64,000 bases of DNA from Bowmanella dokdonensis (GCF_017254865.1 NZ_JAFKCV010000008.1:122263-186262); one strand, 5' to 3'; positions 7,900 through 20,244 are shown, numbered from the stretch's first letter. Made by a program: numbers and translations. The notes: a model not told the origin generated them from the sequence alone.

Positions 7900-9453
7900 A
7901 TGACAGACAGAGTCAAGATATTCGATACCACACTGCGCGATGGTGAACAGGCCTTGCCGGCCAGCCTGACAGTCAAGGAAAAGCTGCAAATCGCCCTTGC
8001 CCTGGAACGGCTTGGCGTGGATATCATCGAAGCCGGCTTTCCAGTTTCTTCCCCCGGCGACTTCAAATCGGTGCAGACCATCGCCCGGGAAGTGAAGAAC
8101 GCCACGGTTTGCGGCCTCTCCCGTGCCGTGATGCAGGATATCGATGCCTGTGGTGAAGCGTTGAAAGTGGCTGAGCGATTCCGTATCCACACCTTTATTG
8201 CCACCTCGGATATTCATGTGGGCGCCAAGCTTAGAAAATCACAGGATGAAGTACTGGAGATGGCGGTGGCGGCTGTAAGACATGCCAGGCGCTACACTGA
8301 CGATGTGGAATTTTCCTGCGAGGATGCCGGGCGCACCAACATAGATTACCTGTGCCGGATGGTGGAAAGCGCCATCCATGCCGGGGCCACCACGGTGAAT
8401 ATTCCAGATACCGTGGGCTACACCATACCCAGCGAATTTGGCGCCATTATCCAGACTCTGTTCAACCGGGTGCCCAACATAGACCAGGCCACTATCTCGG
8501 TTCATTGCCATAACGATCTGGGCCTGGCGGTGGCCAACTCTGTGGCCGCGGTACAGGCCGGCGCCCGCCAGATCGAATGCACCATCAACGGCATCGGCGA
8601 GCGGGCCGGGAACTGTTCGCTGGAAGAAGTGGCCATGATCCTGAAGACCCGCGAAGCCATGCTCGGTCTGAGCACTGGCATAAAAAGCCAGGAAATATTC
8701 CGCACCTCCAAACTGGTCAGCCAGATCTGCAACATGCCGGTACAATCCAACAAGGCGATTGTCGGCGCTAACGCCTTCAGCCATTCCTCGGGTATCCATC
8801 AGGATGGCATTCTGAAAGCCCAGAATACCTACGAGATCATGACGCCGGAGAGCGTCGGCATTAACAAAAACCATCTGAACCTGACCAGCCGCTCCGGCCG
8901 CCATGTCATCAAGCATCGCATGCATGAGCTGGGCTACAAGAATGAGGATTACGACCTGGATACCCTGTATCAGGCCTTTTTGAAGCTGGCCGACAAGAAA
9001 GGCCAGGTATTCGATTATGATCTCGAGGCCCTGGTGTTTTTCGACCAGCAGAAACAGCAACAGGCCTACTATGAATTGCTTTACCTGCATGCCAATGCCG
9101 GCAAGGGTATGATCCCCAGTGCGACGGTGAAAATGCGGATGGGCGATGACGAAGGCACGGCGTCGGCCATCGGCAACGGACCGGTGGATGCGGCATTTAA
9201 CGCCATTATCCAGGTCACCGGGAACGATGAGGTGGATATCGTCGACTTCAAACTGGACTCCAAAGGTGAAGGGGCGGATGCCCTGGCCCAGGTCAGCGTC
9301 ATAGCCGAATACAAGGGCAGGCGTTTCAACGGTATCGGCCTGGCCACAGATATCGTCGAAGCCGGGGTCAAGGCCCTGATCTATGTATTGAATAACACCT
9401 GTCTGGCGGACCAGATAGACGAGAAGAAGCAACAGAAAATAGCAGGGGTATAA
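7900..9453 (+). CDS. leuA: 2-isopropylmalate synthase LeuA
   Basis: Condenses acetyl-CoA with 2-ketoisovalerate, the first committed step of leucine synthesis. The N-terminal TIM-barrel catalytic domain shows [10 protein letters not shown] (residues 7-16) and the metal-binding HCHNDLGLA segment. A linker follows, then the C-terminal allosteric domain for leucine feedback. The 517-aa length is that of the long enterobacterial type. GGGGAAGGA lies just upstream of the ATG. The stop is immediately followed by the leuB ATG. Regulation is by the upstream leader/attenuator. Confidence 0.97.
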   Translation: MTDRVKIFDTTLRDGEQALPASLTVKEKLQIALALERLGVDIIEAGFPVSSPGDFKSVQTIAREVKNATVCGLSRAVMQDIDACGEALKVAERFRIHTFIATSDIHVGAKLRKSQDEVLEMAVAAVRHARRYTDDVEFSCEDAGRTNIDYLCRMVESAIHAGATTVNIPDTVGYTIPSEFGAIIQTLFNRVPNIDQATISVHCHNDLGLAVANSVAAVQAGARQIECTINGIGERAGNCSLEEVAMILKTREAMLGLSTGIKSQEIFRTSKLVSQICNMPVQSNKAIVGANAFSHSSGIHQDGILKAQNTYEIMTPESVGINKNHLNLTSRSGRHVIKHRMHELGYKNEDYDLDTLYQAFLKLADKKGQVFDYDLEALVFFDQQKQQQAYYELLYLHANAGKGMIPSATVKMRMGDDEGTASAIGNGPVDAAFNAIIQVTGNDEVDIVDFKLDSKGEGADALAQVSVIAEYKGRRFNGIGLATDIVEAGVKALIYVLNNTCLADQIDEKKQQKIAGV

Positions 9454-10550
<1,097 letters not shown>

Positions 10551-10551
<1 letters not shown>

Positions 10552-11951
10552 TGGGTAAGACCTTATATGAGAAAATCTGGGACATGCATCTGGTCGCCCA
10601 GGCCGGTACCGATAACCTCATCTATATCGACCGTCATCTGATCCATGAAGTCACTTCTCCCCAGGCCTTCTCGGGATTGGAAGAGAAAGGCCGCACATTG
10701 CGTTGTCCAAAGCGCACTTTTGCCACTATGGATCACAGCATATCCACCCGCTCACTGGCTCTGGACGCCTGTGGACCGGCCAATCAATTGCAGTTGCGTA
10801 CCCTGCAGGACAATTGTCAGAAATATGGGGTTGAACTGTTCCCGGTGGGCCATCAGAAGCAAGGTATCGTGCATGTTATCGGCCCGGAGCTGGGCCTGAT
10901 CCTGCCAGGCATGACCGTCGTGTGCGGGGACTCCCATACCGCCACCCACGGCGCCTTCGGTGCCCTGGCCTTTGGTATTGGCACCTCAGAAGTGGAGCAT
11001 GTGTTTGCCACCCAAACCCTGAAACAGGGTAAGGCCAAGACCATGAGGGTCCAGGTGGACGGTAAGCTGTCCATCGGCGCCACCGCCAAAGACATCATCC
11101 TCGCCATTATCGGTAAAATCGGTCATGCCGGCGCCACCGGCTATGTGCTTGAATATTCCGGCAGCGCCATTGAGGCCCTGTCCATGGAAGAGCGCATGAC
11201 CATCTGCAATATGAGCATCGAAGCGGGTGCCAAGGCTGGCTTGATTGCCCCGGATCAGATCACCTTTGACTATCTGGAAGGTCGGGAACGGGCGCCAAAA
11301 GGCCAGGACTGGCACGACGCTCTGGCCTGCTGGAAAACATTAAAATCTGATTCGGATGCCCAATTCGATCGGGTGGTGAGGCTAAAAGCCGAAGACATCA
11401 AACCCCAGGTTACCTGGGGCACCAATCCCGGTCAGGTGATTGCCGTGGATGAAGCCATCCCCGCACCTGAAAGCTTTACCGATCCGGTCTCCCGGGAGTC
11501 AGCGGTCAAAGCCCTGCAATATATGGGGCTGACCCCGGGCCAGAAACTGTCAGAGGTGCCGGTCAGCCACGTGTTCATCGGTTCTTGCACCAACAGTCGC
11601 ATCGAGGATCTGCGGGCAGCGGCCAAAGTCGCAGCTCGCGGTAAAGTGGCCAGTGGGGTGAATGCCATCGTGGTGCCGGGCTCAGCGGCGGTCAAGCAGC
11701 AGGCAGAGGCCGAAGAACTGGACAAGATCTTTACCGAGGCGGGCTTTGAATGGCGATTACCGGGCTGCTCCATGTGTCTGGGGATGAACGACGATATCCT
11801 TAAGGCCGGCGATCGCTGCGCCTCCACCAGCAACCGTAATTTCGAGGGTCGTCAGGGCCGTGGTGCCCGCACGCATCTGGTCAGCCCCGCCATGGCCGCC
11901 GCTGCGGCGCTGGCCGGTCATTTTGTCGACGTCAGGGAGTTTGAGCAATGA
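10551..11951 (+). CDS. leuC: 3-isopropylmalate dehydratase large subunit LeuC
   Basis: With LeuD it isomerises 2- to 3-isopropylmalate through a 4Fe-4S centre. The cluster ligands are visible as the Cys in FIGSCTNSR and the pair in PGCSMCLGM. The aconitase-type active-site segment [12 protein letters not shown] is present near residue 125. The length of 466 aa is standard. It overlaps leuB by one base and leuD by four. Confidence 0.97.
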
Positions 11952-12550
11952 GTGGTATCACCGTACTAACCGGCAAGGCTGCCCCGCTGAACCGGGCCAA
12001 TGTGGACACGGATCAGATTATTCCCAAGCAGTTTCTGACCGCTGTCACCCGGGCAGGTTATGGCAAACATCTGTTCCATGACTGGCGCTATCTGGATCTG
12101 GAGGAAAAGGTGCCGAATCCGGATTTCGAACTTAACCGGCCAGAGCACCAGGGCGCCAGTATCCTGCTGGCCCGGGAAAATTTCGGCTGTGGCTCCAGTC
12201 GCGAACATGCACCCTGGTCACTCACAGACTATGGCTTCAAGGTGGTGATTGCGGTCAGTTTTGCCGATATCTTCTACGGCAACTGCATGAACAACCAATT
12301 GCTGCCCATCCAACTTAGCAGTGAGCAAATGGACAAGCTGTTTGCTGCCGTGGAGGCCAATCCCGACATAGGGGTGACGGTGGATCTGCCTAATCAGCAG
12401 GTCCAGGTGGCCGGACACAGCTTTGCATTCGACATTCAGGCTCATCACAAGTCCAAACTGCAAAAAGGCCTGGATGCCATAGGTGAATCCCTGGAGCTGG
12501 CTGCACAGATTGACGCCTACGAACAGGCTATTCCAGCCTGGCGGGCCTGA
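11948..12550 (+). CDS. leuD: 3-isopropylmalate dehydratase small subunit LeuD
   Basis: Swivel-domain subunit that completes the LeuCD isomerase. It shows [13 protein letters not shown] near the N-terminus and the substrate-loop signature [12 protein letters not shown]. At 200 aa it has the normal bacterial length. The ATG overlaps the leuC stop by four bases. It is the last gene of the operon; a hairpin without a strong T-run follows at 12568-12589. Confidence 0.97.
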   Translation: MSGITVLTGKAAPLNRANVDTDQIIPKQFLTAVTRAGYGKHLFHDWRYLDLEEKVPNPDFELNRPEHQGASILLARENFGCGSSREHAPWSLTDYGFKVVIAVSFADIFYGNCMNNQLLPIQLSSEQMDKLFAAVEANPDIGVTVDLPNQQVQVAGHSFAFDIQAHHKSKLQKGLDAIGESLELAAQIDAYEQAIPAWRA

Positions 12551-12567
12551 CCCCTAAAAGAGGTATC

Positions 12568-12589
12568 GCGCCTTCCCCTGTGGAGGCGC
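12568..12589 (+). terminator. Possible terminator hairpin after leuD
   Basis: GCGCCT (12568-12573) can pair with AGGCGC (12584-12589) across a ten-base loop, 17 bases after the leuD stop. It is followed by TGTTCCCC, not a T-run, so intrinsic termination would be weak. Confidence 0.35.
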
Positions 12590-12660
12590 TGTTCCCCTGG
12601 TGATCCCAATGCTATTCTGTTGACTATTGAATCCATGCTGTAAAGACCACTCGCCTGCCC

Positions 12661-13863
12661 ATGCTAAAACTTGTTCCCATCGAAGACCTGAAAACCGGTA
12701 TGTTCGTTAACCGGGTAACCAGACAAACGGCTCAACTCAAGATTAAAACCCAGGGTCTGATCAAGGACAGCCGGTTGATCAGCAAACTTAAGGAACGCGG
12801 TATCCAGGAAGTGGAAGTGGATCTGTCACGCAGCATCCTGATGGACGCCCCGGAAGTGGAAATCCCTGCCGAGGAGCCAAAAGCAGAGACCAAGAAGGCC
12901 AAACCACAGAAGAAATCCGACGCTGAGCTGCTCAGCGACGCCCATAACCTGTACAGCCAGGCCAAGGTAGTGCAGTCCAAGTTTTTCAAACGTATCCGCA
13001 AAGGGGCACAGGTCAAGGTAACCGAACTGATGTCCTTAAGTCACAACATCATGGAATCGGTGTTCGAGAATCCCAACGCCCTGTCCTGCCTGACTCTGAT
13101 CAAGGACAAGAACGACTACCTGCTGGAACACTCACTGAACTGCTCTATCCTGATGGGGCTGTTTGCCCGCCATCTTGGCTTTGACAGGCAACTCATCGAC
13201 GAACTGGGCCAGGCCGGTATGCTGATGGACGTGGGGATGGCAACCATGCCCGACGAACTGATGGACAAGCCGGCACTGCTGGATGCCAAGGAACATGACA
13301 AGATCCGTACCCACGTGTTCTTTGGGGTGGATCTGGTGCAGAAATCCGGTGAGGGTTCAACCGTGATCCTGGATGTGATCGCCAACCACCATGAGCGGCT
13401 GGATGGCTCGGGTTACCCCAATGGAAAACAAGGGGATGAACTCTCCGTGTACGCCAGAATGGCGGCCATCGTCGACACCTATGATTCACTGACCTCTGAC
13501 CGCCCCTGGCGCAAAGCCATGTCGCCCACCCAGTCTTTGAAGTCTCTGTTATCCAGCAGCCAGGGCAAACTCGATCAGTCACTGGTACAGCAGTTTATCC
13601 GCTGCCTGGGCGTGCATCCGGTAGGCTCTCTGGTCAAGCTGAAAAGCGGCAAACTGGCCATTGTCACCCGCCTGAACAAGGAGGATCCGCTCAGTCCCGT
13701 CGTCATGACCTTTTACTCGGTACGCCTGGGCACCTACAGCGAAGTCAAACAGGTGGATCTGGGCAAGGTACAGGACAGTATCGAGTCGAGCGTCCGACCG
13801 GAAGAATTCAAACTGAACCTGCCCAAGTTCTTTAAGGAAGTGTTTTTACAGCAACTGGGATGA
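12661..13863 (+). CDS. HD-GYP domain protein with DUF3391 N-terminus, altered metal site
   Basis: Family role: HD-GYP proteins hydrolyse cyclic di-GMP with a di- or tri-metal centre. Residues about 1-65 form the DUF3391-like domain (MLKLVPIEDLKTGMFVN, then KERGIQEVEVD), followed by a Lys/Glu-rich linker and the HD-GYP domain in about 140-330. Intact elements are the His in LEHSLNC, the His in IRTHVFFG, HHERLDGSGYP, and the Asp in VDTYDSLTSDRPWR. However, the usual G-L-L-H-D-I-G-K segment reads GMLMDVGM, so the metal-binding His and the Lys are both Met. It may therefore be inactive or a cyclic-di-GMP binding protein. 400 aa, cytoplasmic, apparently monocistronic. Confidence 0.88.
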   Translation: MLKLVPIEDLKTGMFVNRVTRQTAQLKIKTQGLIKDSRLISKLKERGIQEVEVDLSRSILMDAPEVEIPAEEPKAETKKAKPQKKSDAELLSDAHNLYSQAKVVQSKFFKRIRKGAQVKVTELMSLSHNIMESVFENPNALSCLTLIKDKNDYLLEHSLNCSILMGLFARHLGFDRQLIDELGQAGMLMDVGMATMPDELMDKPALLDAKEHDKIRTHVFFGVDLVQKSGEGSTVILDVIANHHERLDGSGYPNGKQGDELSVYARMAAIVDTYDSLTSDRPWRKAMSPTQSLKSLLSSSQGKLDQSLVQQFIRCLGVHPVGSLVKLKSGKLAIVTRLNKEDPLSPVVMTFYSVRLGTYSEVKQVDLGKVQDSIESSVRPEEFKLNLPKFFKEVFLQQLG

Positions 13864-13963
13864 CACAGACGGGGACGAGGGACAAACAAATAACTTAGAT
13901 TCTCAACCACTTGTCAACAGCTTTGTGGCTAACTTGCCGTCACTCGTCACCGGTCACTCCTAT

Positions 13964-14974
13964 TCACCAGTCCGTCAGTGCCCGCATACTGAATTCCTGG
14001 CCTTTGAAGGCCAGGATCACATGCTGGGACTCGATCCTGACAATTCGCAGATTGTCGTTAATCCAGTCCCCTTCCCCCAGTTCCATATTATTGACCCTTA
14101 CCCAGCGATCGGCGGGCTCGGAGGCGTACATATGAGCGGAAAAAGACAGGCTGGGTATTTCTGCCAACGCCCAGGCGGGTAACTGATCCACCCGGACCAC
14201 ATCCCTGACAGGCTGCGGGGCTGCGGTCTGCGGTTCTTGCGGCTCGGTTTCCAGTTCTGAGACGGCCTGTTGAAATTTCTCAACCAGTTCAGGAGAAATA
14301 TCCACCGGTGGCCGGTCGGGATTAACCTGCACGATCTGTCCTTCCGGCTCAGGCTCAGGCTCAGGCTCAGTGGCGGCGGTATCAGCTCGCCCGGTCTGCT
14401 GCGCCTCCTCGTCAACGGCGTTATCAAAGGACTGCACATCAATTGGCGCAGCCTTGGACTCGTGCGCTTGTGTGCCTGCAGAGACGGGAGCTTGAACTGG
14501 CGATGAGGAGAGCGGACTTGTCAGCTCCGGTGCCTGAAACGCCGTCCACCATTGCTGGTAGGTCGCCGCCGTCCAGCCCATCGCCAGCCCGCTTGCCAGG
14601 ACCAAGGATGCTGTCACAGCCCTGCGACCATAATACTGCCAACTGCCCGGCAAGGATTGCACCGAGGGCAGAAACAGGCTGCGGTGAAATTGCTCGGACA
14701 GCTTGTTGTCCACCCCCTTGTTAGTCACACCCTGCATCAGCAGATCTTTGGTGGGCGAATGGAGCACTCCCTGACCATTGTCCTGCGCCTCCAGTTCAAC
14801 TGTCTGTGCCGGGTCGATGGTCACCGCCAACACCCCCATTTCCCGCAGTCCCTGTACCATGGCGACACTCGTTACCAGTCCGGACTTGCGTATTTTTACC
14901 GGGCCGTTCTGTTCGGCAATCTGCACAATGACCATACCGGGCCTGAGTTCGTCGATGCCGATTTGCCTAGCCAT
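13964..14974 (-). CDS. gspB: GspB-type secretion assembly protein fused to a DUF3391-like domain
   Basis: GspB with GspA helps assemble the type II secretin through the peptidoglycan. The C-terminal about 70 residues match the GspB periplasmic domain (WVRVNNMELGEGDWINDNLRI, then HVILAFKGQEFSMRALTDW). A single membrane segment is near residues 117-135 (TASLVLASGLAMGWTAAT), with a Pro/Glu-rich periplasmic linker between. The first 60 residues (IGIDELRPGMVIVQIAEQNG) resemble the DUF3391 domain of the neighbouring HD-GYP protein, which is not part of classical GspB. The start overlaps the gspA stop by eight bases, so the two are one operon. Confidence 0.82.
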   Translation of the reverse strand: MARQIGIDELRPGMVIVQIAEQNGPVKIRKSGLVTSVAMVQGLREMGVLAVTIDPAQTVELEAQDNGQGVLHSPTKDLLMQGVTNKGVDNKLSEQFHRSLFLPSVQSLPGSWQYYGRRAVTASLVLASGLAMGWTAATYQQWWTAFQAPELTSPLSSSPVQAPVSAGTQAHESKAAPIDVQSFDNAVDEEAQQTGRADTAATEPEPEPEPEGQIVQVNPDRPPVDISPELVEKFQQAVSELETEPQEPQTAAPQPVRDVVRVDQLPAWALAEIPSLSFSAHMYASEPADRWVRVNNMELGEGDWINDNLRIVRIESQHVILAFKGQEFSMRALTDW

Positions 14975-15878
14975 ATAACCTCCCCGCCAGATACCCGATC
15001 AACATGCCCGCCAGCAGCAGGCCGCTTAGCATCAGTGTCCACTGTCGGCCCTGTCGCTGTCGCACCACGTCCTCGCCAAGGATCTGTTCGGCAGCCGCCA
15101 GGAAAATATACCTGCGCACTACCGGATGCTGCTTGGTAAATGCCAGGGTCAGAGCCCGATCACACAGCAGGTTAATCACCCGTGGAATGCCGCCGGTAAT
15201 CTGATACGCCGCCTGCAGGGCGTGGCTGCTGAAAATACTCTTATCCCCCTCGGCCACCCGCAGACGGTGGGCGATATATTCCTTCACCTCATGGCGGGTC
15301 AGGGGCAGCAGATGATAACGGGCGGTAATGCGCTGGGCTAACTGGCGCAGTTCGTTGCGTTTAAGCAACAGCTGTAGTTCGGGCTGGCCAATCAGCACGA
15401 CTTTGAGCAGCTTTTCCCGGTTTGTCTCCAGATTGGTCAACAGGCGCAGTTGTTCCAGCACTTCCGGCAGCAGATGCTGAGCCTCATCGATAATCAGGAC
15501 GGTATTGATCCCCTGGGTATGATTCCTGGCCAGATGGGCCAGAATACGATCGGTAAAATACTTGAGACTGGCCTGTTTATTCTGGTACTCAATGCCCAGT
15601 TCGTCGCACAGAGTGGCCAACAGTTCCATGGCCGACAGGGTCGGGTTCAGGATCATGGCCACCTGGGTATTGTCCGGCAATTGCTGCATCAGCTTACGGG
15701 AGACGGTGGTCTTGCCGGTGCCCACCTCGCCGGTCAGCATCACAAAGCCGCCACTTTCGCGCAGCCCGAATGTCAGATGGGCCAGCGCTTCTTTATGACG
15801 CGGACTCATATAGAGGTAATCGGGGTTGGGCGCGATGGAAAAGGGATTATCAGACAGCCCGAAATAATTGAGATACAT
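14967..15878 (-). CDS. gspA: ExeA/GspA-type AAA ATPase of general secretion
   Basis: GspA/ExeA is an inner-membrane ATPase that, with GspB/ExeB, remodels or traverses peptidoglycan to place the type II secretin. The 303-aa protein starts MYLNYFGLSDNPFSIAPNPDY, the typical family opening. It has Walker A GEVGTGKTTV (about 51-60), Walker B VLIIDEAQHLLPE (about 127-139), and an AAA_22-type C-lid (GGIPRVINLLCDRAL). One membrane helix is at the C-terminus (MLSGLLLAGMLIGYLAG). The large periplasmic peptidoglycan-binding part of Aeromonas ExeA is absent, so this is the short form. The Gsp core genes are not in the window. Confidence 0.85.
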   Translation of the reverse strand: MYLNYFGLSDNPFSIAPNPDYLYMSPRHKEALAHLTFGLRESGGFVMLTGEVGTGKTTVSRKLMQQLPDNTQVAMILNPTLSAMELLATLCDELGIEYQNKQASLKYFTDRILAHLARNHTQGINTVLIIDEAQHLLPEVLEQLRLLTNLETNREKLLKVVLIGQPELQLLLKRNELRQLAQRITARYHLLPLTRHEVKEYIAHRLRVAEGDKSIFSSHALQAAYQITGGIPRVINLLCDRALTLAFTKQHPVVRRYIFLAAAEQILGEDVVRQRQGRQWTLMLSGLLLAGMLIGYLAGRLYG

Positions 15879-16030
15879 GGCCTGGAAATCTTGCCTTGAA
15901 TGCTAAAGCGGCACTTAAAGTAACGACTCCACCGACGCAAGTCAAAACCCTTATAGTGATTGGCCACGGCGCCTTGTGCCCTGGCGGTGCTTTGGCATAA
16001 TGAGCCTCCAGTAAGGTCAAAGAGAAAAAG

Positions 16031-17263
16031 ATGCAAATATATCTGGTCGGCGGTGCGGTTCGCGATGAACTGCTCGGACGCGACATCAAGGAACGAGACT
16101 ATGTGGTAGTGGGCGCCACCCCTGCAGAGATGGAAAGGCAGGGCTACCGACAGGTGGGCAAAGATTTTCCTGTCTTTCTGCATCCCAAAACCTCAGAGGA
16201 ATATGCCCTGGCCCGTACCGAGCGTAAGACCGGCAGCGGCTACACGGGATTCGACTGTATCGCCGATCCCAGTGTGACGCTGGAGGAGGATCTCAGGCGG
16301 CGCGATCTGACCGTCAATGCCATGGCCAGGGACGAACAGGGCCGCCTGGTGGACCCTTACGGTGGTAAGCAGGATCTCGACAATCGTATCCTGCGCCATG
16401 TATCGGACGCCTTTGTCGAGGATCCACTGCGCGTGCTGCGGGTGGCCCGCTTTGCCGCCCGCTATCACCAGTACGGTTTTCGTATTGCCAGCGAGACACT
16501 GGAGATGATGCGCCGGATTGCCCATTCTGGTGAACTCAAAGCCCTGACTGCAGAGCGGGTATGGAAGGAAACCAGCCGCGCCCTGCTGGAGGACAATCCT
16601 GAAGTCTACTTTGAAACCCTGCGCGCCGTGGAAGCCCTGGAAGACTGGTTTCCCGAGATAGAGGCCCTGTGGGGAGTGCCCAACCCGGCCAGGTGGCATC
16701 CGGAGATTGATACCGGCGTGCATACCATGATGGTGCTGAGCCAGGCGGTAAAACTGTCGGATAAACTCACGGTACGCTACGCCTCGCTGGTCCACGATCT
16801 GGGCAAGGCCATGACGCCCCCGGAGCACTGGCCATCCCACCGGGGCCATGAAACCCTGGGTCTGAAGGCCATCGAGCGTATCAGTGACAGGCTAAAGGTG
16901 CCCAATGACTGCCGGGAACTGGCATTGCTGGTCAGCGAGTTCCATACCCATTTGCACCGGGCGCTGGAGCTTAAGCCGGCCACGGTATTAAAGGTGCTGA
17001 ATCGTTGCGATGCCTGGCGCAAGCCCGAACGCTTTGAAGAATTACTGCTTTCCTGTGAAGCCGATGCCAGGGGCCGGCTGCATTTCGAGACCGCTCCCTA
17101 CCCCCAGGCCGATTATTTCCGGCAGGCCTGTCAGGCAGCCCAGGATGTGGATGTGCAGGCCATCATCGCTGACGGCCATGAAGGCCCCGGGATCCGCACC
17201 GAGCTTGACCGGCGCCGTCAGGCAGAGGTAGCCCAAGTCAAATCCGCCTGGCCGGAGGATTAA
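16031..17263 (+). CDS. cca: Multifunctional CCA protein (tRNA nucleotidyltransferase with HD domain)
   Basis: Adds or repairs the 3' CCA of tRNAs. The class II nucleotidyltransferase core is evident: [20 protein letters not shown] (residues 6-25), [13 protein letters not shown], and [13 protein letters not shown]. The C-terminal HD phosphohydrolase domain ([24 protein letters not shown]) gives the long 410-aa gamma-proteobacterial form with phosphatase and 2',3'-cyclic phosphodiesterase activities. It is divergent from gspA with 152 bases between. A hairpin GGCGGA-CAAA-TCCGCC follows the stop at 17268-17283 without a T-run. Confidence 0.96.
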   Translation: MQIYLVGGAVRDELLGRDIKERDYVVVGATPAEMERQGYRQVGKDFPVFLHPKTSEEYALARTERKTGSGYTGFDCIADPSVTLEEDLRRRDLTVNAMARDEQGRLVDPYGGKQDLDNRILRHVSDAFVEDPLRVLRVARFAARYHQYGFRIASETLEMMRRIAHSGELKALTAERVWKETSRALLEDNPEVYFETLRAVEALEDWFPEIEALWGVPNPARWHPEIDTGVHTMMVLSQAVKLSDKLTVRYASLVHDLGKAMTPPEHWPSHRGHETLGLKAIERISDRLKVPNDCRELALLVSEFHTHLHRALELKPATVLKVLNRCDAWRKPERFEELLLSCEADARGRLHFETAPYPQADYFRQACQAAQDVDVQAIIADGHEGPGIRTELDRRRQAEVAQVKSAWPED

Positions 17264-17314
17264 GCCAGGCGGACAAATCCGCCCCTACAGATATCACTTC
17301 AGATGGATCAATCC

Positions 17315-19564
17315 TCAGGCCAGGGCTTTTCTCAGTTGGTCCCTGATGGGTAAGTCGCGGATACGCACCCCGCAGGCGTTGAAGATGGCGTTGGTCAGGG
17401 CCGGAGCAGCCGACGGCAGTGGGATTTCGCCCACCCCGGCCGGTTCATCGCCAAAGGGGATGATGTGCACCTCGAAGTCCGCTGGCACCTGAGCAATCTT
17501 CATCAGCGGGTAATCATGGAAATTACTCTGTACCACCTGACCGTCTTTGACGGTAATTTGCAGATTCAGCGCCGTACTCAGCCCATCCAGGGTACCGCCC
17601 TGCACCTGCGCTTCCACCCCGGCTGGATTGACCGCCAGGCCGCAATCGATGGCCGCCACAATGCGTTTTATCTCAAGCTCCCCGCTGTCTGAGACCGCCA
17701 CCTCCATGGCATGGGCCGCGTAACCGCCAAAGGTAAAGTGACTGGCCAGGCCCACCCCAATCCCCTTGCCCCGGGGCTTTGCGTAATCAATGGCTTCGGC
17801 GACCTTTTTCAGCACGGCTGCCTGCCGGCCGGGGTTATACACAGGACCGCCGTGATTGGCATAGGGAATGTCCTGGTAATCGCCAAGGAGCGCCAGTTGC
17901 AGGGCAAGGGGATCCTGCTCGCTCTTATGGGCCAGTTCATGCAGAAAGCTTTGTATCACAAAGGCATTGACACAATGGGCCGGTGCCCGCCAGGAGCCGC
18001 GCGGCATGCCGGATTTGGCCGAGTGGTATTCCATCTGCAGGTTGGCGACCAGGTTGGCGGGAAAGTCATCCGGATACAGCTCGGCTTTCCAGTACTCATC
18101 TTCTGGCAGATTCGGCCGCCGGTAATACTTGCTGGCACTGGCAAGCCGGTGTCGCCACGCCGACACCTGCCCCTTGTCATCCCAGGCTGCCTGCAGTTCG
18201 TGCAGACCGGATGGCCGGTAAAAATCATGGCGGATATCGTCCTCGCGGCTCCATACCAGTTGTACCGGCAGGCAGCTTTGTTTGGAAATCAGGCAGGCTT
18301 CGAATACGTAGTCCACGGACAAACGCCGGCCAAAGCCACCGCCGATACGCGGAAACCTGATATGGATATGTTCCCGATCCACCCCGGTGGCCGCGGCTGC
18401 AGCACGGGAAGCCCCGGCGGGCATCTGGGTGGGCACGATAATATCCACCCGGTTGCCCTGCACATGGGCGAAACAGTTCTGCGGCTCCAGGGGTGCATGG
18501 GACACAAAAGGCACAAAATAGCGGGCCGTGAGGGTATGGCCGGCCTCTGCCATTGACTGTGGTACATTGCCGTCACTGCGCACTATCTGCCCTTCGGACT
18601 CCAGTAATTTGTGCAGATGGGTCTTAAAGGATTCGGTGCTCTCAGCGGCAAAGGGACCTTTGGACCATTCCAGCTTCAGCTTCTTACGTCCCTGCATGGC
18701 CGCCCAGGTGGAATCGGCAATCACCGCCACCCCTTCGGCCAGCACAGTATAGGGCTCGCCAGGGTTGGGGCCCTCAATCTTCACCACTTTTTGGACTCCC
18801 GGCACTTTCAGGGCCTGGCTGGCATCGAACTTGAGTAACTTGCCATCCAGATAGGGGCTGCGCGCCATTACAGCATATTTCATACCTTCGACTTTGGTAT
18901 CCAAGCCGTATTTAGCCTGACCTGTGACTATGTCTCTGGCATCGATGACTTTCTTACCCGTACCGATAATCCGGTAGTCTGCCGGCTTCTTCAGTGCCGG
19001 TGCCTGTGCAGGCACCGGCAGGGCGGCGGCCAGGGGCGCCAACTTGCCGTAGTCCAGTTGCCTGGAGAGGCTGAGGCAATGCACCTGGCCCGGTTTGGTA
19101 CTGCACAGGGCTTCTTCCACCTGCCAATGACGGGCGGCAGCCTGGATCAGCATCTGTCTGGCCGTGGCACCCACTTCGCGCATACTTTGCCAGTTAGTGC
19201 GCACAGCGGTGCTGCCCCCTACCCCCTGGGGGCCGTATTTCCAGGTAAAGCCATCGGTGGTTTTGATGATGCCCAGGGGCATGGGCCTGACCTGCACCTG
19301 CTGCCAGTCTATGTCCAGCTCTTCGGCGATCAGCATGGGCAGGGCCGTTCTGACCCCCTGGCCAATTTCGGGCTGATTGCTGCCCAGAATCACCCTGCCG
19401 TCCGGCTCAATCTGAACGAAAAAGCCCAGTTGATTGTCCGCCACGGCATCCCCATCCTGCCCGGCCAGACTGATGGCCGGAATACCCAGCAAAAATCCGC
19501 CAGAGCTGGTGGCAGCCCCAATCAAGAACTGGCGTCTGGACAGCCTGGGGAGTGAAATGTTCAT
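17315..19564 (-). CDS. Molybdenum hydroxylase large subunit (isoquinoline 1-oxidoreductase/aldehyde oxidase type), Tat-exported
   Basis: Xanthine-dehydrogenase-family molybdopterin subunit that would oxidise an aldehyde or N-heterocycle; the substrate is not predictable. I start at the ATG at 19564, which overlaps the small-subunit stop (ATGA). It gives a Tat signal, [20 protein letters not shown]. Cofactor-binding stretches include [16 protein letters not shown] and [15 protein letters not shown]. Near the C-terminus is [19 protein letters not shown], with the usual active-site Glu region. The length of 749 aa fits IorB-like single-chain subunits. No cytochrome c subunit or Mo-cofactor chaperone gene is adjacent. 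Confidence 0.88.
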   Translation of the reverse strand: MNISLPRLSRRQFLIGAATSSGGFLLGIPAISLAGQDGDAVADNQLGFFVQIEPDGRVILGSNQPEIGQGVRTALPMLIAEELDIDWQQVQVRPMPLGIIKTTDGFTWKYGPQGVGGSTAVRTNWQSMREVGATARQMLIQAAARHWQVEEALCSTKPGQVHCLSLSRQLDYGKLAPLAAALPVPAQAPALKKPADYRIIGTGKKVIDARDIVTGQAKYGLDTKVEGMKYAVMARSPYLDGKLLKFDASQALKVPGVQKVVKIEGPNPGEPYTVLAEGVAVIADSTWAAMQGRKKLKLEWSKGPFAAESTESFKTHLHKLLESEGQIVRSDGNVPQSMAEAGHTLTARYFVPFVSHAPLEPQNCFAHVQGNRVDIIVPTQMPAGASRAAAAATGVDREHIHIRFPRIGGGFGRRLSVDYVFEACLISKQSCLPVQLVWSREDDIRHDFYRPSGLHELQAAWDDKGQVSAWRHRLASASKYYRRPNLPEDEYWKAELYPDDFPANLVANLQMEYHSAKSGMPRGSWRAPAHCVNAFVIQSFLHELAHKSEQDPLALQLALLGDYQDIPYANHGGPVYNPGRQAAVLKKVAEAIDYAKPRGKGIGVGLASHFTFGGYAAHAMEVAVSDSGELEIKRIVAAIDCGLAVNPAGVEAQVQGGTLDGLSTALNLQITVKDGQVVQSNFHDYPLMKIAQVPADFEVHIIPFGDEPAGVGEIPLPSAAPALTNAIFNACGVRIRDLPIRDQLRKALA

Positions 19565-20043
19565 GCCTTGTCCTCCGCAGCCATCAACTCTGCCGCCCGG
19601 TGCACGGCTTTTCTCAGTCTCACATAAGTGGCGCAGCGGCAAAGGTTGGTCAGTTGCTCATCGATCTGCTGATCTGTGGGGTCAGGGAGTCGTTTCAGCA
19701 GATCCACTGTGGCCATAATCTGCCCGGCCTGACAATAGCCACACTGAGGCACGTCCAGTTCCAGCCAGGCCTGTTGCACCGGATGCAGCCTGTCCCCCTT
19801 GGCCAGGCCTTCAATGGTAGAGATCTCAGTACCCGCGACGGCGGAAACCGGCAGAACACAGGAGCGTTGCATCTGGCCATCCACATGCACGGTACAGGCG
19901 CCACAATGGCCGCCTCCGCAACCGAACTTGCTGCCGGTGAGTTGCAAATGATCGCGTAATACCCACAGGAGGGGCGTGTCTGGATCCTGATCAAAGCTAA
20001 CGGCCTGTCCGTTGACCCTGAAATTTTGTGCCTTGCTGCGCAT
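19561..20043 (-). CDS. Molybdenum hydroxylase 2Fe-2S small subunit
   Basis: Electron-transfer partner of the large subunit. The N-terminal plant-type ferredoxin cluster is [15 protein letters not shown] with a further Cys (about residues 42-65). The second cluster is CGYCQAGQ and NLCRCATY. Starting at 20043, with AGGAG seven bases upstream, gives 160 aa and the usual opening [18 protein letters not shown]. The longer frame upstream to 20184 adds residues not typical of the family. It has no signal peptide, so it is presumably co-exported with the Tat-bearing partner. Confidence 0.9.
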   Translation of the reverse strand: MRSKAQNFRVNGQAVSFDQDPDTPLLWVLRDHLQLTGSKFGCGGGHCGACTVHVDGQMQRSCVLPVSAVAGTEISTIEGLAKGDRLHPVQQAWLELDVPQCGYCQAGQIMATVDLLKRLPDPTDQQIDEQLTNLCRCATYVRLRKAVHRAAELMAAEDKA

Positions 20044-20244
20044 GGGTAGCTCCTGATTGTTTTTATCTACTCTAAATGCCCCGCCCGGATGCAGCTGGAG
20101 AATGCGCTCACAGGGGCTGAATTTCCGACCACTGGTGAGAATGTAAACAAAGATGTCAAAACCCACCGTTATCGGGGTCGTCAATGCGGATTTTTCCGGG
20201 TCTTTGCTAAACTAAACTCTCCTTCTCCTGCTTAAGGGGTTCCC

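Noticed and set aside
8239..9432. 397-codon frame antisense to leuA, and similar long antisense frames (for example over flhA, srmB, the choice-of-anchor-B gene and the DUF945 gene)
   Set aside because: Each lies opposite a gene with clear family motifs; their residues match no family and reflect codon bias of the sense strand.
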